Below, piece after piece: positions 23,790 to 31,641 of a stretch of 34,234 nt of DNA; the first letter of the stretch is position 1; the number at the start of each line of letters is the position of its first letter. The notes beneath the pieces are model-generated. The model ran no database searches. It worked only from the letters and a program-made list of their open reading frames with translations, and was not told where the DNA came from. The stretch lies in NCBI RefSeq assembly GCF_022712115.1, contig NZ_JALAHB010000105.1, forward strand, positions 1 through 34,234, read 5' to 3'. The DNA comes from Brevibacterium sp. GTDB lineage: Bacteria > Actinomycetota > Actinomycetes > Actinomycetales > Brevibacteriaceae. A program made the position numbers and the translations under genes.

Positions 23790-25169
23790 ATGAATGAGAC
23801 GGGATACCGCGTCCAGAACCCCGCCACCGGGGAGGTCGTGGAGCGATTCGAGACGCTCACGGACGAGGCGCTCGAGGCGGTCCTCGAGGCCGCGGCCCGC
23901 GCACAGAGGAGCTGGGCGGAGACGCCCATCGAGGACCGCGCGGCGCTGGTGAGGAGAGTCGCCGCGCTGTTCGAGGAGCGGAAGGAGGAGCTCGCGGCGA
24001 TCATCGGTGAGGAGATGGGCAAGCGGGTGACGGAGGGCCGCGAGGAGGCGGAGTTCTCCTCGGAGATCTTCGGGTACTACGCAGACAACGGCCCGTCGTT
24101 CGCCGCGGACCAGCCGGTGGAGACTGCGAGCGGGACGGCCGTCATCGAACGCAGGCCCGTGGGTATGGTCCTCGGCATCATGCCGTGGAACTTCCCATAC
24201 TACCAGGTGGCTCGCTTCGCAGCCCCCAATCTGGTGCTGGGCAACGGGATCGTCCTCAAGCACGCGGAGATCTGTCCGCGCTCAGCACTCGCGATCGCGC
24301 AGATCATGGCTGACGCCGGGCTGCCGGAAGGCGTGTACTCCACCATCTTCGCCTCTCACCAGCAGGTCTCCGAGATCATCGCGGACCGGCGGATCGCCGG
24401 CGTCTCCCTCACCGGTTCGGAGAGGGCCGGGGCGCAGGTGGCGGCACAGGCCGGAGCCGCGCTGAAGAAGGCGGTGCTCGAGCTGGGCGGTTCCGATCCC
24501 TACGTCGTGCTGGACGCGGACGACGTGGCCGCAGCCGCAGAGCTCGCCTGGGGCACGCGGATGTACAACACCGGTCAGGCCTGCAACTCGAACAAGCGCC
24601 TCATCGTCATGGACGACATCTACGACGAGTTCGTGGAAGCGCTGGTGGGCCAGGCACAGGCGATGCGGCCGGGGCAGTGGTCCGATGAGGACGCACAGGT
24701 CTACCAGCCCCTGTCCTCGCGTGCGGCGGCCGTGCGGCTGCGGGAGCAGCTGGAGCGGATCGAGGCGGCGGGCGGAACGGTGCGCACGGGCGGTGAACTC
24801 GCCGCCGGAGACGGTGCCTACGTGTCCCCGGCCGTCGTCACGGACATCCCGGTGGGATCGGAGGTCTACTACGAAGAGCTGTTTGGCCCGGTGGCCGCGG
24901 TGTTCCGGGTCTCCAGCGACGAAGAGGCCCTCGGACTCGCCAACGACACCCAGTACGGCCTCGGCGGTACGGTGTTCTCCGCGGACGAGGAGCGCGCCAG
25001 GCGGGTGGCCTCCCGCCTGGAGGTGGGCATGGCGAACGTGAACACTCCCGCCGGCGAAGGCGCGGAGCTGCCCTTCGGCGGGGTGAAGAACTCCGGCTAC
25101 GGGCGGGAGCTGGGGCCGGTGGGCATGGACGAGTTCGTCAACAAGCGGCTCTTCTACGTCGAGGGATGA
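23790..25169 (+). CDS. gabD: succinate-semialdehyde-type aldehyde dehydrogenase (GabD-like)
   Basis: The 459-residue dehydrogenase has PWNFP with Asn 134, base Glu 231 in LELGGSDP and nucleophile Cys 265 in NTGQACNSNKR, the pattern of the succinate-semialdehyde dehydrogenase group. It would oxidise succinate semialdehyde to succinate with NAD(P)+, the last step of putrescine and GABA breakdown. An RBS (GAGAGGA) precedes the ATG by about seven bases. It closes the plus-strand operon, and a perfect 21-bp hairpin follows the stop. Assignment to this substrate depends on the neighbours; other short-chain aldehydes are possible. Confidence 0.86.
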   Translation: MNETGYRVQNPATGEVVERFETLTDEALEAVLEAAARAQRSWAETPIEDRAALVRRVAALFEERKEELAAIIGEEMGKRVTEGREEAEFSSEIFGYYADNGPSFAADQPVETASGTAVIERRPVGMVLGIMPWNFPYYQVARFAAPNLVLGNGIVLKHAEICPRSALAIAQIMADAGLPEGVYSTIFASHQQVSEIIADRRIAGVSLTGSERAGAQVAAQAGAALKKAVLELGGSDPYVVLDADDVAAAAELAWGTRMYNTGQACNSNKRLIVMDDIYDEFVEALVGQAQAMRPGQWSDEDAQVYQPLSSRAAAVRLREQLERIEAAGGTVRTGGELAAGDGAYVSPAVVTDIPVGSEVYYEELFGPVAAVFRVSSDEEALGLANDTQYGLGGTVFSADEERARRVASRLEVGMANVNTPAGEGAELPFGGVKNSGYGRELGPVGMDEFVNKRLFYVEG

Positions 25170-25190
25170 GCCCGGCGTCGGCGCCGCGGA

Positions 25191-25236
25191 CGCACTGCGG
25201 GGGCAGGTCGTGCCGACGACCTGCCCCCGCAGTGCG
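25191..25236. terminator. perfect 21-bp bidirectional hairpin
   Basis: Arms 25191-25211 and 25216-25236 are perfect inverted repeats of 21 bp with the loop GCCG. The element lies between the convergent gabD-like and TRAP permease genes, about 20 bases after each stop. It should end transcription from both sides. It has no U tract. Confidence 0.75.
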
Positions 25237-25257
25237 TGTGCGGATCCTCCCGCGGGT

Positions 25258-26571
25258 TCAGCCCGCAGTGAGGGAGGGGAACCAGGTGGCGATCTCCGGG
25301 ACGAAGACCATGAGGACCACCAGCCCCGCCTCGATCGCGAGGTAGGGCAGCGCGCCGCGGATGATCGCCGCGATGTCCAGCTCCGGCACCACGGACTTCA
25401 TCGCGTAGAGGTTGAGCCCCACCGGCGGCGTGATCACCGCGGTCTCCAGCGTCACCACGAGGATGACGCCCACCCAGAGCGGGTCGTAGCCCATCGCCTC
25501 GAAGATCGGCAGCAGGATGGGCGTGACGACCAGCAGGAGCGAGGCGGCGTCGATGAGGCAGCCGAGCGCCATGACGATGACGAGGAGGCCCAGGACGATC
25601 ACCGGGTCCGGGACGGCCATCGCCCCCACGAACTCCGTGATGGCCTCCGCCGCCCGGACGACGACGAGCATCTGCGTGAACACGAACGCCGCACCCACGA
25701 TGATGAGCAGGCTGCCGGAGATCTGGGTGGTGCCGACGAGGATCTTCCTGAGGTTCTCCTTGGTCAGCGCCCGGTCGAAGACCCCCACGACCAGCAGCGC
25801 ACCCAGAGCGCCGATGCCCGCGGCCTCGGTGGCGGTCGCCAGTCCCGTGTAGATGGAGCCGAGCACGATCGCGATGAGGATGAGCGCGGGAGCCACGTCG
25901 CGGACGGTCCTCCAGCGGTCCGGCCAGGTGATGCCGTCGTCCGCGCGCGGTGCGAGCTCCGGCTTCACGACCGCGACGATGACGACGAAGACGACCATGA
26001 GGGCGGCCAGCAGCAGGCCGGGGACGATCCCGCCGGCGAACAGCGCACCGATGCTCACCCCGGAGATGGAGGAGTAGAGGATGAACATGAGGCTGGGCGG
26101 GATGAGCATCGCCAGCGCGCCCGAGGCCACCACGGCTCCCGTGGCGAAGCTGGGCCGGTAGCCGCGGGAGAGCATCTCCGGCACCGCCATGCGGCCCACC
26201 ACGGTCACGGCGGACAGGCTCACCCCGGAGAGGGCGCCGAACACCGTCGAGGAGCCCACCGCGGTGACCGCGAGACCGCCGGGCAGCCTGCCCAGCCAGG
26301 CGTGTGCGAAGCGGAAGATCGCGCGTCCCAGGCCGCCCACCGCGAGGATCTCGCCCATGAGGATGTACATGGGCGCGGCGACGAGGGAGTAGCTCTCCAG
26401 CTGGGAGACGAAGGCGATGGGGATCTGCTCGAGCCCGCGCCAGCCCTCGAGCAGGAGCAGGCCCAGAAGTCCGGAGGTGCCGAGCGCGACGAAGATGGGC
26501 GTGCGGAGGTAGACGAGGACGAGGAGGACGAGGACGGCCGTGATCACGGCGAGTGCGTCAAGCATGCTCAT
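25258..26571 (-). CDS. dctM: TRAP transporter large permease DctM
   Basis: The 437-residue protein is almost entirely hydrophobic, with about 12 membrane helices. DctM-family features are PMYILMGEILAVGGLG, AVGSSTVFGALSGVS and LIPPSLMFILYSSISG. It forms the ion-driven transport channel of a TRAP system together with the small permease. The start shares ATGA with the stop of dctQ. The bidirectional hairpin lies directly behind its stop. The transported acid cannot be deduced. Confidence 0.93.
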   Translation of the reverse strand: MSMLDALAVITAVLVLLVLVYLRTPIFVALGTSGLLGLLLLEGWRGLEQIPIAFVSQLESYSLVAAPMYILMGEILAVGGLGRAIFRFAHAWLGRLPGGLAVTAVGSSTVFGALSGVSLSAVTVVGRMAVPEMLSRGYRPSFATGAVVASGALAMLIPPSLMFILYSSISGVSIGALFAGGIVPGLLLAALMVVFVVIVAVVKPELAPRADDGITWPDRWRTVRDVAPALILIAIVLGSIYTGLATATEAAGIGALGALLVVGVFDRALTKENLRKILVGTTQISGSLLIIVGAAFVFTQMLVVVRAAEAITEFVGAMAVPDPVIVLGLLVIVMALGCLIDAASLLLVVTPILLPIFEAMGYDPLWVGVILVVTLETAVITPPVGLNLYAMKSVVPELDIAAIIRGALPYLAIEAGLVVLMVFVPEIATWFPSLTAG

Positions 26572-27122
26572 GCCTCCTGACTCGGTGCGGCGGGGGACTG
26601 GGCGGCCGGTGCGCCGGCTGCGGGTGCGCTCGCGGCGGACCTCTGCTCCATGCGCCTGACGAGGAAGCGCAGGAGCGTGGTGAGCGCGGTGAGGAGGAGA
26701 CCCACCGTGAGCAGTGCGTATCCCAGCCAGATGGGGAGGTTGAAGGTGCCTGCGGTGAGCAGGTTCGCATCGGCGAAGTGGACGGTGGTCCGCGCGGCCG
26801 CGATTCCCGCCACGAGGCAGAAGGAGAAGGTCGCGAGGAAGGTGACCCAGTCCGCGACGGCCTTCCGGCGGGCGGAGAAGTTCCGATAGAAGAGGTCCAT
26901 GCCGATGTGCTCGTCACTCGCCTCGAGGTCCGGGACGGCGAGGATGACGATGGCGATGAGGCCCAGCATGGAGACGGTGATCGACCATTCGAGCGGTCGC
27001 GCGAGCGCGTAGCGCATGACGACGTCGAAGCCGGTGACGAGCATGAGGATCAGGACGACGGCCGCGGAGACCCAGCGGCAGGCGGTGGTCACACGGCGCA
27101 GGAGTGCGAATGCCGAGGTCAT
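26568..27122 (-). CDS. dctQ: TRAP transporter small permease DctQ
   Basis: The 184-residue protein has four membrane helices and the DctQ-type segments DVVMRYALARPLEWS and HIGMDLFY. It links the binding protein to DctM. Two ATGs stand in tandem: the one ending at 27125 makes an ATGA overlap with the binding-protein stop, but GGAGG would then be only one base away. The second, used here, has a four-base spacer and a one-base overlap (TGATG). The C-terminus is an Ala/Pro-rich tail of about 25 residues. Confidence 0.88.
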   Translation of the reverse strand: MTSAFALLRRVTTACRWVSAAVVLILMLVTGFDVVMRYALARPLEWSITVSMLGLIAIVILAVPDLEASDEHIGMDLFYRNFSARRKAVADWVTFLATFSFCLVAGIAAARTTVHFADANLLTAGTFNLPIWLGYALLTVGLLLTALTTLLRFLVRRMEQRSAASAPAAGAPAAQSPAAPSQEA

Positions 27123-28180
27123 CATGCCTCCTTCACGTAGGACAGTGCGCGGTCGGCCAGTTCGTCGTCGCCCACGGTGGACCTCCACCAGTCGACGACG
27201 CCGGCGGTGGCGTCGCGGAACCGGTCGACCTGCGCCTCGTCGTAGCGGATGATCTCCAGACCGGATTCCTCGACCCCGGGGAGGTAGGACTCCTCGTAGA
27301 CCTCGAGCTGCTTCTCGGTGCCGATCTCCGCATAGACGCGGCCCGCCTCGAGCAGCGCCTCCTGGACCTCCGGGGAGGTGTCCGCGTACCAGCGGGTGTT
27401 CGCGTAGGCGTCCACGCTGTAGCCGCCGAAGTGCGCCTGCATGGCGTAGCCGAGCACGTCCTCGAGCCCGCGGGACACGACCGTGCCCAGGTAGGAGACC
27501 ATCCCGTCGATGGTCCCGCGCTCCAGCGCCTCGTACAGCTCTCCGGAGGACATGGACACCGGCGAGCCGCCCAGGGCCTTGATGGTCTGGCCCTCGACAT
27601 GGCCGGCGGTGCGGATGCGCAGGCCGTGCAGGTCCTCCGGCTTCTCCACCGGCCGGTCCACGGTGAAGAGCCACTGCAGCGTGCAGGGCATGGCGCCGAG
27701 GTTCATGATGCCCTGCGGGCGCAGGTGCTCGTTCATGAGGTTCTCCAGCGGAGACTCCGGCGCCAGCGCGCGCCGCAGCTGCTCGAACCCGTCGTTGACG
27801 AAGGGCAGCTCCGCCGCCCCGAGGATGGGGAAGCTCGTGGAGACGTAGCTGGAGGTCTGGATGCCCACGTCCGTCACGCCGCGCAGCATGCCGGGCACGA
27901 GCTGCTCGGCGTTGAGCAGCGAGCCCGAGTCGAAGAAGTCCACGACCCCGGCGCCGAGGCGCTGGTCCAGGGCGTCGTTGAAGGCGAGCAGCCCGGGGTA
28001 CAGGTCGTCGTAGCCGGGGGTGATGTAGCTGGAGACGCGCAGCGCGCCGTCGGGGCGCAGGCCGCGGTCGGAGGCGCCCGGGGCACAGCCCGCGGCGGCG
28101 AGGAGGGGAACGGCGGCGGCCAGCCCCAGCAGGCCTCGGCGGCTGAGGTCGGAGTTCCCGGGAGGGGACGAATGGTGCAT
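27122..28180 (-). CDS. dctP: TRAP transporter substrate-binding lipoprotein DctP
   Basis: The 352-residue protein begins with a twin-arginine-like segment (LSRRGLLGL, Arg 14-15), a hydrophobic core and a cysteine at 32 (LLAAAGC), which points to a lipidated exported protein. The DctP fold is supported by EDLHGLRIRTAG with the conserved carboxylate-binding arginine, and by SSGELYEALERGTIDGMVS, the usual family pattern. It captures a carboxylate outside the cell for DctQM. Start MHHSSPPG is chosen because the region upstream is not signal-like; its RBS is weak. Neighbouring acyl-CoA dehydrogenase and alcohol dehydrogenase genes hint at an organic acid that is activated to a CoA ester, which is inference. 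Confidence 0.9.
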   Translation of the reverse strand: MHHSSPPGNSDLSRRGLLGLAAAVPLLAAAGCAPGASDRGLRPDGALRVSSYITPGYDDLYPGLLAFNDALDQRLGAGVVDFFDSGSLLNAEQLVPGMLRGVTDVGIQTSSYVSTSFPILGAAELPFVNDGFEQLRRALAPESPLENLMNEHLRPQGIMNLGAMPCTLQWLFTVDRPVEKPEDLHGLRIRTAGHVEGQTIKALGGSPVSMSSGELYEALERGTIDGMVSYLGTVVSRGLEDVLGYAMQAHFGGYSVDAYANTRWYADTSPEVQEALLEAGRVYAEIGTEKQLEVYEESYLPGVEESGLEIIRYDEAQVDRFRDATAGVVDWWRSTVGDDELADRALSYVKEA

Positions 28181-28271
28181 GATCAGCTTCTCTGTGAGCG
28201 TCAGGTGTGTGCGTCGGCGGACAGACGGCTCCGGATCGCGGGCACGCGAGTGGTCGCGGGGTGGCGCGACT

Positions 28272-28310
28272 GCGCGGGCGGACGCCAGGGGTAGCGGCAT
28301 CCGCCCGCGC
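28272..28310 (-). terminator. strong hairpin between acyl-CoA dehydrogenase and TRAP genes
   Basis: Arms 28272-28286 and 28296-28310 are 15 bp long with one mismatch (a G-U pair in RNA) and a nine-base loop. It lies about 60 bases after the acyl-CoA dehydrogenase stop and 92 bases before the dctP start. It should terminate or attenuate read-through, giving the TRAP genes separate control. Confidence 0.6.
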
Positions 28311-28316
28311 GGCAGT

Positions 28317-28350
28317 CTGCCATATGAGAGCTCGAGGGCTCGTATGGCAG
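28317..28350. promoter_or_regulatory. AT-containing inverted repeat, operator or second terminator
   Basis: CTGCCATATGAG (28317-28328) and CTCGTATGGCAG (28339-28350) are inverted 12-bp arms with one mismatch around ten bases. It stands between the acyl-CoA dehydrogenase stop and the GC-rich hairpin. Its CATATG-like centre is more A+T-rich than its surroundings, which is typical of a protein-binding site. Confidence 0.45.
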
Positions 28351-28369
28351 GACCGATTGTGAGACGGGG

Positions 28370-29533
28370 TCAGAAGGAGCGGGGCATGCCCAGCACGTGC
28401 TGACCCACGTAGGAGAGGATGAGGTTCGTGGAGATCGGCGCGATCTGGTAGAGGCGCGTCTCGCGGAACTTCCTCTCGATGTTGTACTCGGTGGCCATGC
28501 CGAAGCCGCCGTGCGTCTGCAGGGCGGTGTCGCCGGCCTGGAAGGAGGCCTCGGAGGCGAGCATCTTCGCCATGTTGGCCTCCGCGCCGCAGGGCTCGTT
28601 CGCGTCCGCGAGGTCGCAGGCCTTCCAGCGCATGAGATCCGCGGCCTCGAGCTGCACGTGGGCGCGCGCGATCGGGAACTGCACGCCCTGGTTGGAGCCG
28701 ATCGGCCGGTCGAAGACCACGCGCTCCTTCGAGTACTCCACCGCCCGGTTGATGAACCAGCGGCCGTCGCCGATGCACTCGCTGGCGATGAGGATGCGCT
28801 CGGCATTCATGCCCGTGAGGACGTACTTGAAGCCCTTGCCCTCCTCGCCGATCAGCGAGGAGGCGGGGATGCGCATGTCGTCGAAGAACAGGGCGTTCGT
28901 CGAGTGGTTGATCATCGTCTCGATGGGGTTGATGGTCAGCCCCGGGAGGTCGCGGATGTCGACGAGGAAGAGGGAGAGGCCCTCCGACTTCTTCTTCACC
29001 TGGTCCAGCGGCGTGGTGCGGGCCAGGAGGATCATGAGGTCGGACTGCAGGGCGCGGGAGATGAAGACCTTCTGGCCGTTGACCACGTACTCGTCGCCGT
29101 CGCGCACGGCCGTGGTCTTGAGGCTCGTGGTGTCCGTGCCCGCGCCGGGCTCCGTCACGCCGAAGGCCTGCAGGCGCAGCTCGCCGGAGGCGATCCCGGG
29201 CAGGTACTTCTGCTTCTGCTCCTCGCTGCCGTGGTGGAGGACCGCGTTCATCGTGTAGAGCTGCGCGTGGACGGCGCCGGAGTTGCCGCCGTTCGCGTTG
29301 ATCTGCTCGAGGATGACGGAGGCGTCGCCGAGGCCGAGGCCGAGGCCGCCGTACTCCTCCGGCACGAGCGCGCCCAGGCAGCCCGTCTCCGTGAGGGCCT
29401 GCACGAACTCCTCCGGGTAGCGGTCCTCGCGGTCGACCTGCTGCCAGTAGGTGTCCGGGAAGTCCTGGCAGATGCGGTCGACGAGCGAGCGGAGGTCCTT
29501 GCGGGTCTCGGTCTCGTGGGATGCGACGGTCAT
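28370..29533 (-). CDS. acyl-CoA dehydrogenase with isovaleryl/long-chain-type catalytic glutamate position
   Basis: The 387-residue flavoenzyme has the family motifs FGVTEPGAGTDTTSLKT (124-140) and QTHGGFGMATEYNIERKFRETRLYQIAP near the C-terminus. The place where medium-chain enzymes carry the catalytic Glu (YEG) holds Gln 363 (YQI). Instead Glu 245 in GMNAERILIA aligns with the base used by isovaleryl- and long-chain acyl-CoA dehydrogenases (DLERLVLA, QERLLIA). It should introduce a 2,3-double bond in a possibly branched acyl-CoA. GAGGAGAGG precedes the ATG. It is divergent from an IclR regulator with a palindrome between, and is followed by the TRAP genes. Substrate unknown. Confidence 0.92.
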   Translation of the reverse strand: MTVASHETETRKDLRSLVDRICQDFPDTYWQQVDREDRYPEEFVQALTETGCLGALVPEEYGGLGLGLGDASVILEQINANGGNSGAVHAQLYTMNAVLHHGSEEQKQKYLPGIASGELRLQAFGVTEPGAGTDTTSLKTTAVRDGDEYVVNGQKVFISRALQSDLMILLARTTPLDQVKKKSEGLSLFLVDIRDLPGLTINPIETMINHSTNALFFDDMRIPASSLIGEEGKGFKYVLTGMNAERILIASECIGDGRWFINRAVEYSKERVVFDRPIGSNQGVQFPIARAHVQLEAADLMRWKACDLADANEPCGAEANMAKMLASEASFQAGDTALQTHGGFGMATEYNIERKFRETRLYQIAPISTNLILSYVGQHVLGMPRSF

Positions 29534-29600
29534 GGGTGCCTCTCCTCATGCGGGTGGTGCGCGGCGGTGGCTGCCGGCGGCCGGGTTCTCGGTCTACTGT

Positions 29601-29617
29601 GTGGACCGGTGGTCCAC
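29601..29617. promoter_or_regulatory. palindrome, candidate IclR-type operator
   Basis: GTGGACC (29601-29607) and GGTCCAC (29611-29617) are perfect 7-bp arms around GGT. The site lies in the 179-bp gap between the divergent acyl-CoA dehydrogenase and IclR genes, just upstream of a TAGGAT -10 box of the regulator. Binding could control both genes. Confidence 0.5.
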
Positions 29618-29625
29618 GCCACGGA

Positions 29626-29631
29626 TAGGAT
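29626..29631 (+). promoter_or_regulatory. -10 box of the IclR regulator gene
   Basis: TAGGAT fits TANNNT and lies about 80 bp before the GTG start. The palindrome at 29601-29617 covers the expected -35 region, which suggests autoregulation. No good -35 sequence is visible. Confidence 0.4.
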
Positions 29632-29712
29632 ACCCCTCATCGGCCTGATCTGCATCAAGCGTCCGTCTCCGCGCACACCGGCGGCGGGGCGCTGACGACG
29701 AAGGAGGAGCCA

Positions 29713-30450
29713 GTGACCAAGCCCATCCAGAGCGCGCTCAACGTGCTGGGCGTCCTCGAGACGCTCGCCTCGCATCCGCCCATGGGACTGTCCGAGGCGG
29801 CCCGTGCGGCGCAGCTGCCCAAGACGACGACGCTGCGGTGTCTGCTCACCCTCCAGGAGGCGGGCTGGGTGCGGCTGAGCGAGGACCGGAACGCGGAGTG
29901 GTCGCTCACCAACCGCGCCCTGCTCACGGGTCTGCGCGCCGCACCGGCCGGTGAGCTCGCCGGCCTCGCGACGGAGGAGATGAACCACGTGCGTGAGGCC
30001 GTGGGGGAGTCCGTCCACCTCATGGTCAGGGACGGGCTGGAGCAGATCGTCGTGGCCCGCGCGGACGGGGTGGGCGCCATCCGCACCTACCTCCCCCTGG
30101 GCACGCGCATCCCCTTCCACTCGAGCTCCTCCGGCAGGGCCCTCCTCTCCGCGATGAGCGCCGAGGAGGCGGAGGCCGTGCTGACCGCCGAGGCGGAGGC
30201 GCCCGGCTTCGACAGGGCGCGGGTGGAGGCGCACGTGGAGGAGGCGCGCTCCCGGGGCTTCTCCGTCAACGAGGGCGAGTGGCGCGAGGGCGTGGCCGGG
30301 GTGGGCGTGCCGGTGCGGGGTGCGGCGGGAGATCTCCGCGGTGCGATCTCCGTCTCCCTCCCCGTGGCGCGGATGGAGGAGCTGGGTGCGGAGGAGATCG
30401 GCCGCCTCCTGCTCGAGTCCCAGCGGAGGCTGGCGGACCGCCTCCGCTGA
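29713..30450 (+). CDS. IclR-family transcriptional regulator
   Basis: The 245-residue protein has an N-terminal winged helix-turn-helix (QSALNVLGVLETLASHPPMGLSEAARAAQLPKTTTLRCLLTLQEAGWV, about 6-53) and the IclR effector domain (LPLGTRIPFHSSSSGRALLSAMSAEEAE and GVGVPVRGAAGDLRGAISVSLP). The start codon is GTG with AAGGAGGAG upstream. It lies divergent from the acyl-CoA dehydrogenase gene and in front of the alcohol dehydrogenase gene; IclR proteins usually control adjacent catabolic genes in response to a pathway metabolite. The effector is probably related to the TRAP substrate, which is inference. Confidence 0.93.
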   Translation: MTKPIQSALNVLGVLETLASHPPMGLSEAARAAQLPKTTTLRCLLTLQEAGWVRLSEDRNAEWSLTNRALLTGLRAAPAGELAGLATEEMNHVREAVGESVHLMVRDGLEQIVVARADGVGAIRTYLPLGTRIPFHSSSSGRALLSAMSAEEAEAVLTAEAEAPGFDRARVEAHVEEARSRGFSVNEGEWREGVAGVGVPVRGAAGDLRGAISVSLPVARMEELGAEEIGRLLLESQRRLADRLR

Positions 30451-30539
30451 GGTCCGGCGTCCGCCCTGCGGCCCTCGCCGTCGTCCATCGTGGGATTCCC
30501 TGCACACCGGCGGCCTCACGCATTAGCGTCAGGGCATAG

Positions 30540-30574
30540 GGGGACGCTGCGGCACGGTCGCAGTCCGCGTCCCC
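30540..30574 (+). promoter_or_regulatory. leader hairpin upstream of the alcohol dehydrogenase gene
   Basis: GGGGACGC (30540-30547) pairs with GCGTCCCC (30567-30574); inside, TGCG (30548-30551) pairs with CGCA (30559-30562), leaving a four-base bulge. It ends 23 bases before the ATG, just ahead of the GAGGAG ribosome binding site. TAGCGT at 30524-30529 could be the -10 box, which would place the hairpin at the 5' end of the mRNA. Confidence 0.4.
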
Positions 30575-30597
30575 GCACCGATCGTGAGGAGAGCGCC

Positions 30598-31641
30598 ATG
30601 CGCGCAGTCGTGTTCGAACAGTTCCACCAGTTCCCGGCACTCAAGGATGTGGAGAGGCCCACTCCCGGTTCCGGCGAGGTCCTCCTCAAGGTGGCCGGTG
30701 CCGGCGCCTGCCACTCCGACGTCTCCGTGTACCGCGAGTTCGACGCCGAGCATCCGGGCAACATCCAGCCCTCCTTCGTGCTGGGGCACGAGACCGCAGG
30801 CTGGATCGAGGAGCTGGGCCCCGGCGTCACCGGCCTGGAGAAGGGCTCCGCCCACCTGGTCTACGGCCCCACCGGCTGCGGTCACTGCCGCCAGTGCGTG
30901 CAGAGCCGCGAGAACTACTGCGAGAACACGGCGACCAACCCGGCACTGGCGATCGGCCTGGGCCGCGACGGCGGCATGGCCGAGTACGTCTGCGTGCCCG
31001 CCCGCAACCTCGTGCCGCTGGGCGAGGCCGATCCCGTGGCCGCCGCACCGCTCGCGGACGCCGCACTCACCCCGTACCACGCCGTCCGCCTCGCGGAGCG
31101 CTCACTGGCCGGGGGCGGCAGGTACGCGCTGGTGATCGGCCTGGGCGGCCTCGGCCAGATCGCCGTGCAGATCCTCACGGCGCTCACCGGCGCGACCGTC
31201 GTCGCCACGGACACCAAGCCCGAGGCCATGGAGCGGGCCGCCGCCCGCGGGGCGGTCACGGTGCCCGGCGGCGAGGGCCAGGCCGAGCGCATCCGCGAGC
31301 TCACCGGCGGTCGCGGTGCCGACGCGGTGTTCGACTTCGTGGGCGCGGCACCCACCGTGGAGCTCGCGAAGTCCAGTGCCGGGGTGGGCAGCACCGTGGT
31401 GATCGTGGGCATCGCCGGCGGCACGGTGGAGTGGAACTTCTACGGGACCGCCTACGAGTCCGCGCTCATGAGCACCTACTGGGGCTCCATCGCGGACCTC
31501 CACGACGTCGCCGCGATGTACCGCGCCGGCCAGATCGTGCCGGACGTGGAGACCTTCACGATGGACGAGGCCCCGGAGGCCTATCGCCGCCTGGAGGCCG
31601 GTGAGCTCAGCGGCCGCGCCGTCGTGGTCCCGCACAGCTGA
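30598..31641 (+). CDS. zinc-dependent medium-chain alcohol dehydrogenase
   Basis: The 347-residue protein has the catalytic zinc ligands Cys 38 (GACHSD) and His 64 (GHETAG), the structural zinc cysteines 94, 97, 100 and 108, and the NAD-binding GLGGLG at 181-186. It oxidises an alcohol or reduces an aldehyde with NAD(P). GAGGAG precedes the ATG by about eight bases. It follows the IclR gene on the same strand and may be in its regulon. The last 61 bases overlap the 3' end of the convergent response-regulator gene. Confidence 0.94.
   Translation: MRAVVFEQFHQFPALKDVERPTPGSGEVLLKVAGAGACHSDVSVYREFDAEHPGNIQPSFVLGHETAGWIEELGPGVTGLEKGSAHLVYGPTGCGHCRQCVQSRENYCENTATNPALAIGLGRDGGMAEYVCVPARNLVPLGEADPVAAAPLADAALTPYHAVRLAERSLAGGGRYALVIGLGGLGQIAVQILTALTGATVVATDTKPEAMERAAARGAVTVPGGEGQAERIRELTGGRGADAVFDFVGAAPTVELAKSSAGVGSTVVIVGIAGGTVEWNFYGTAYESALMSTYWGSIADLHDVAAMYRAGQIVPDVETFTMDEAPEAYRRLEAGELSGRAVVVPHS

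Noticed and set aside
25210..26580. A 456-codon plus-strand frame opposite the TRAP large permease
   Set aside because: Its translation is a run of Asp, Glu, His and Arg, the mirror image of hydrophobic membrane helices read backwards.
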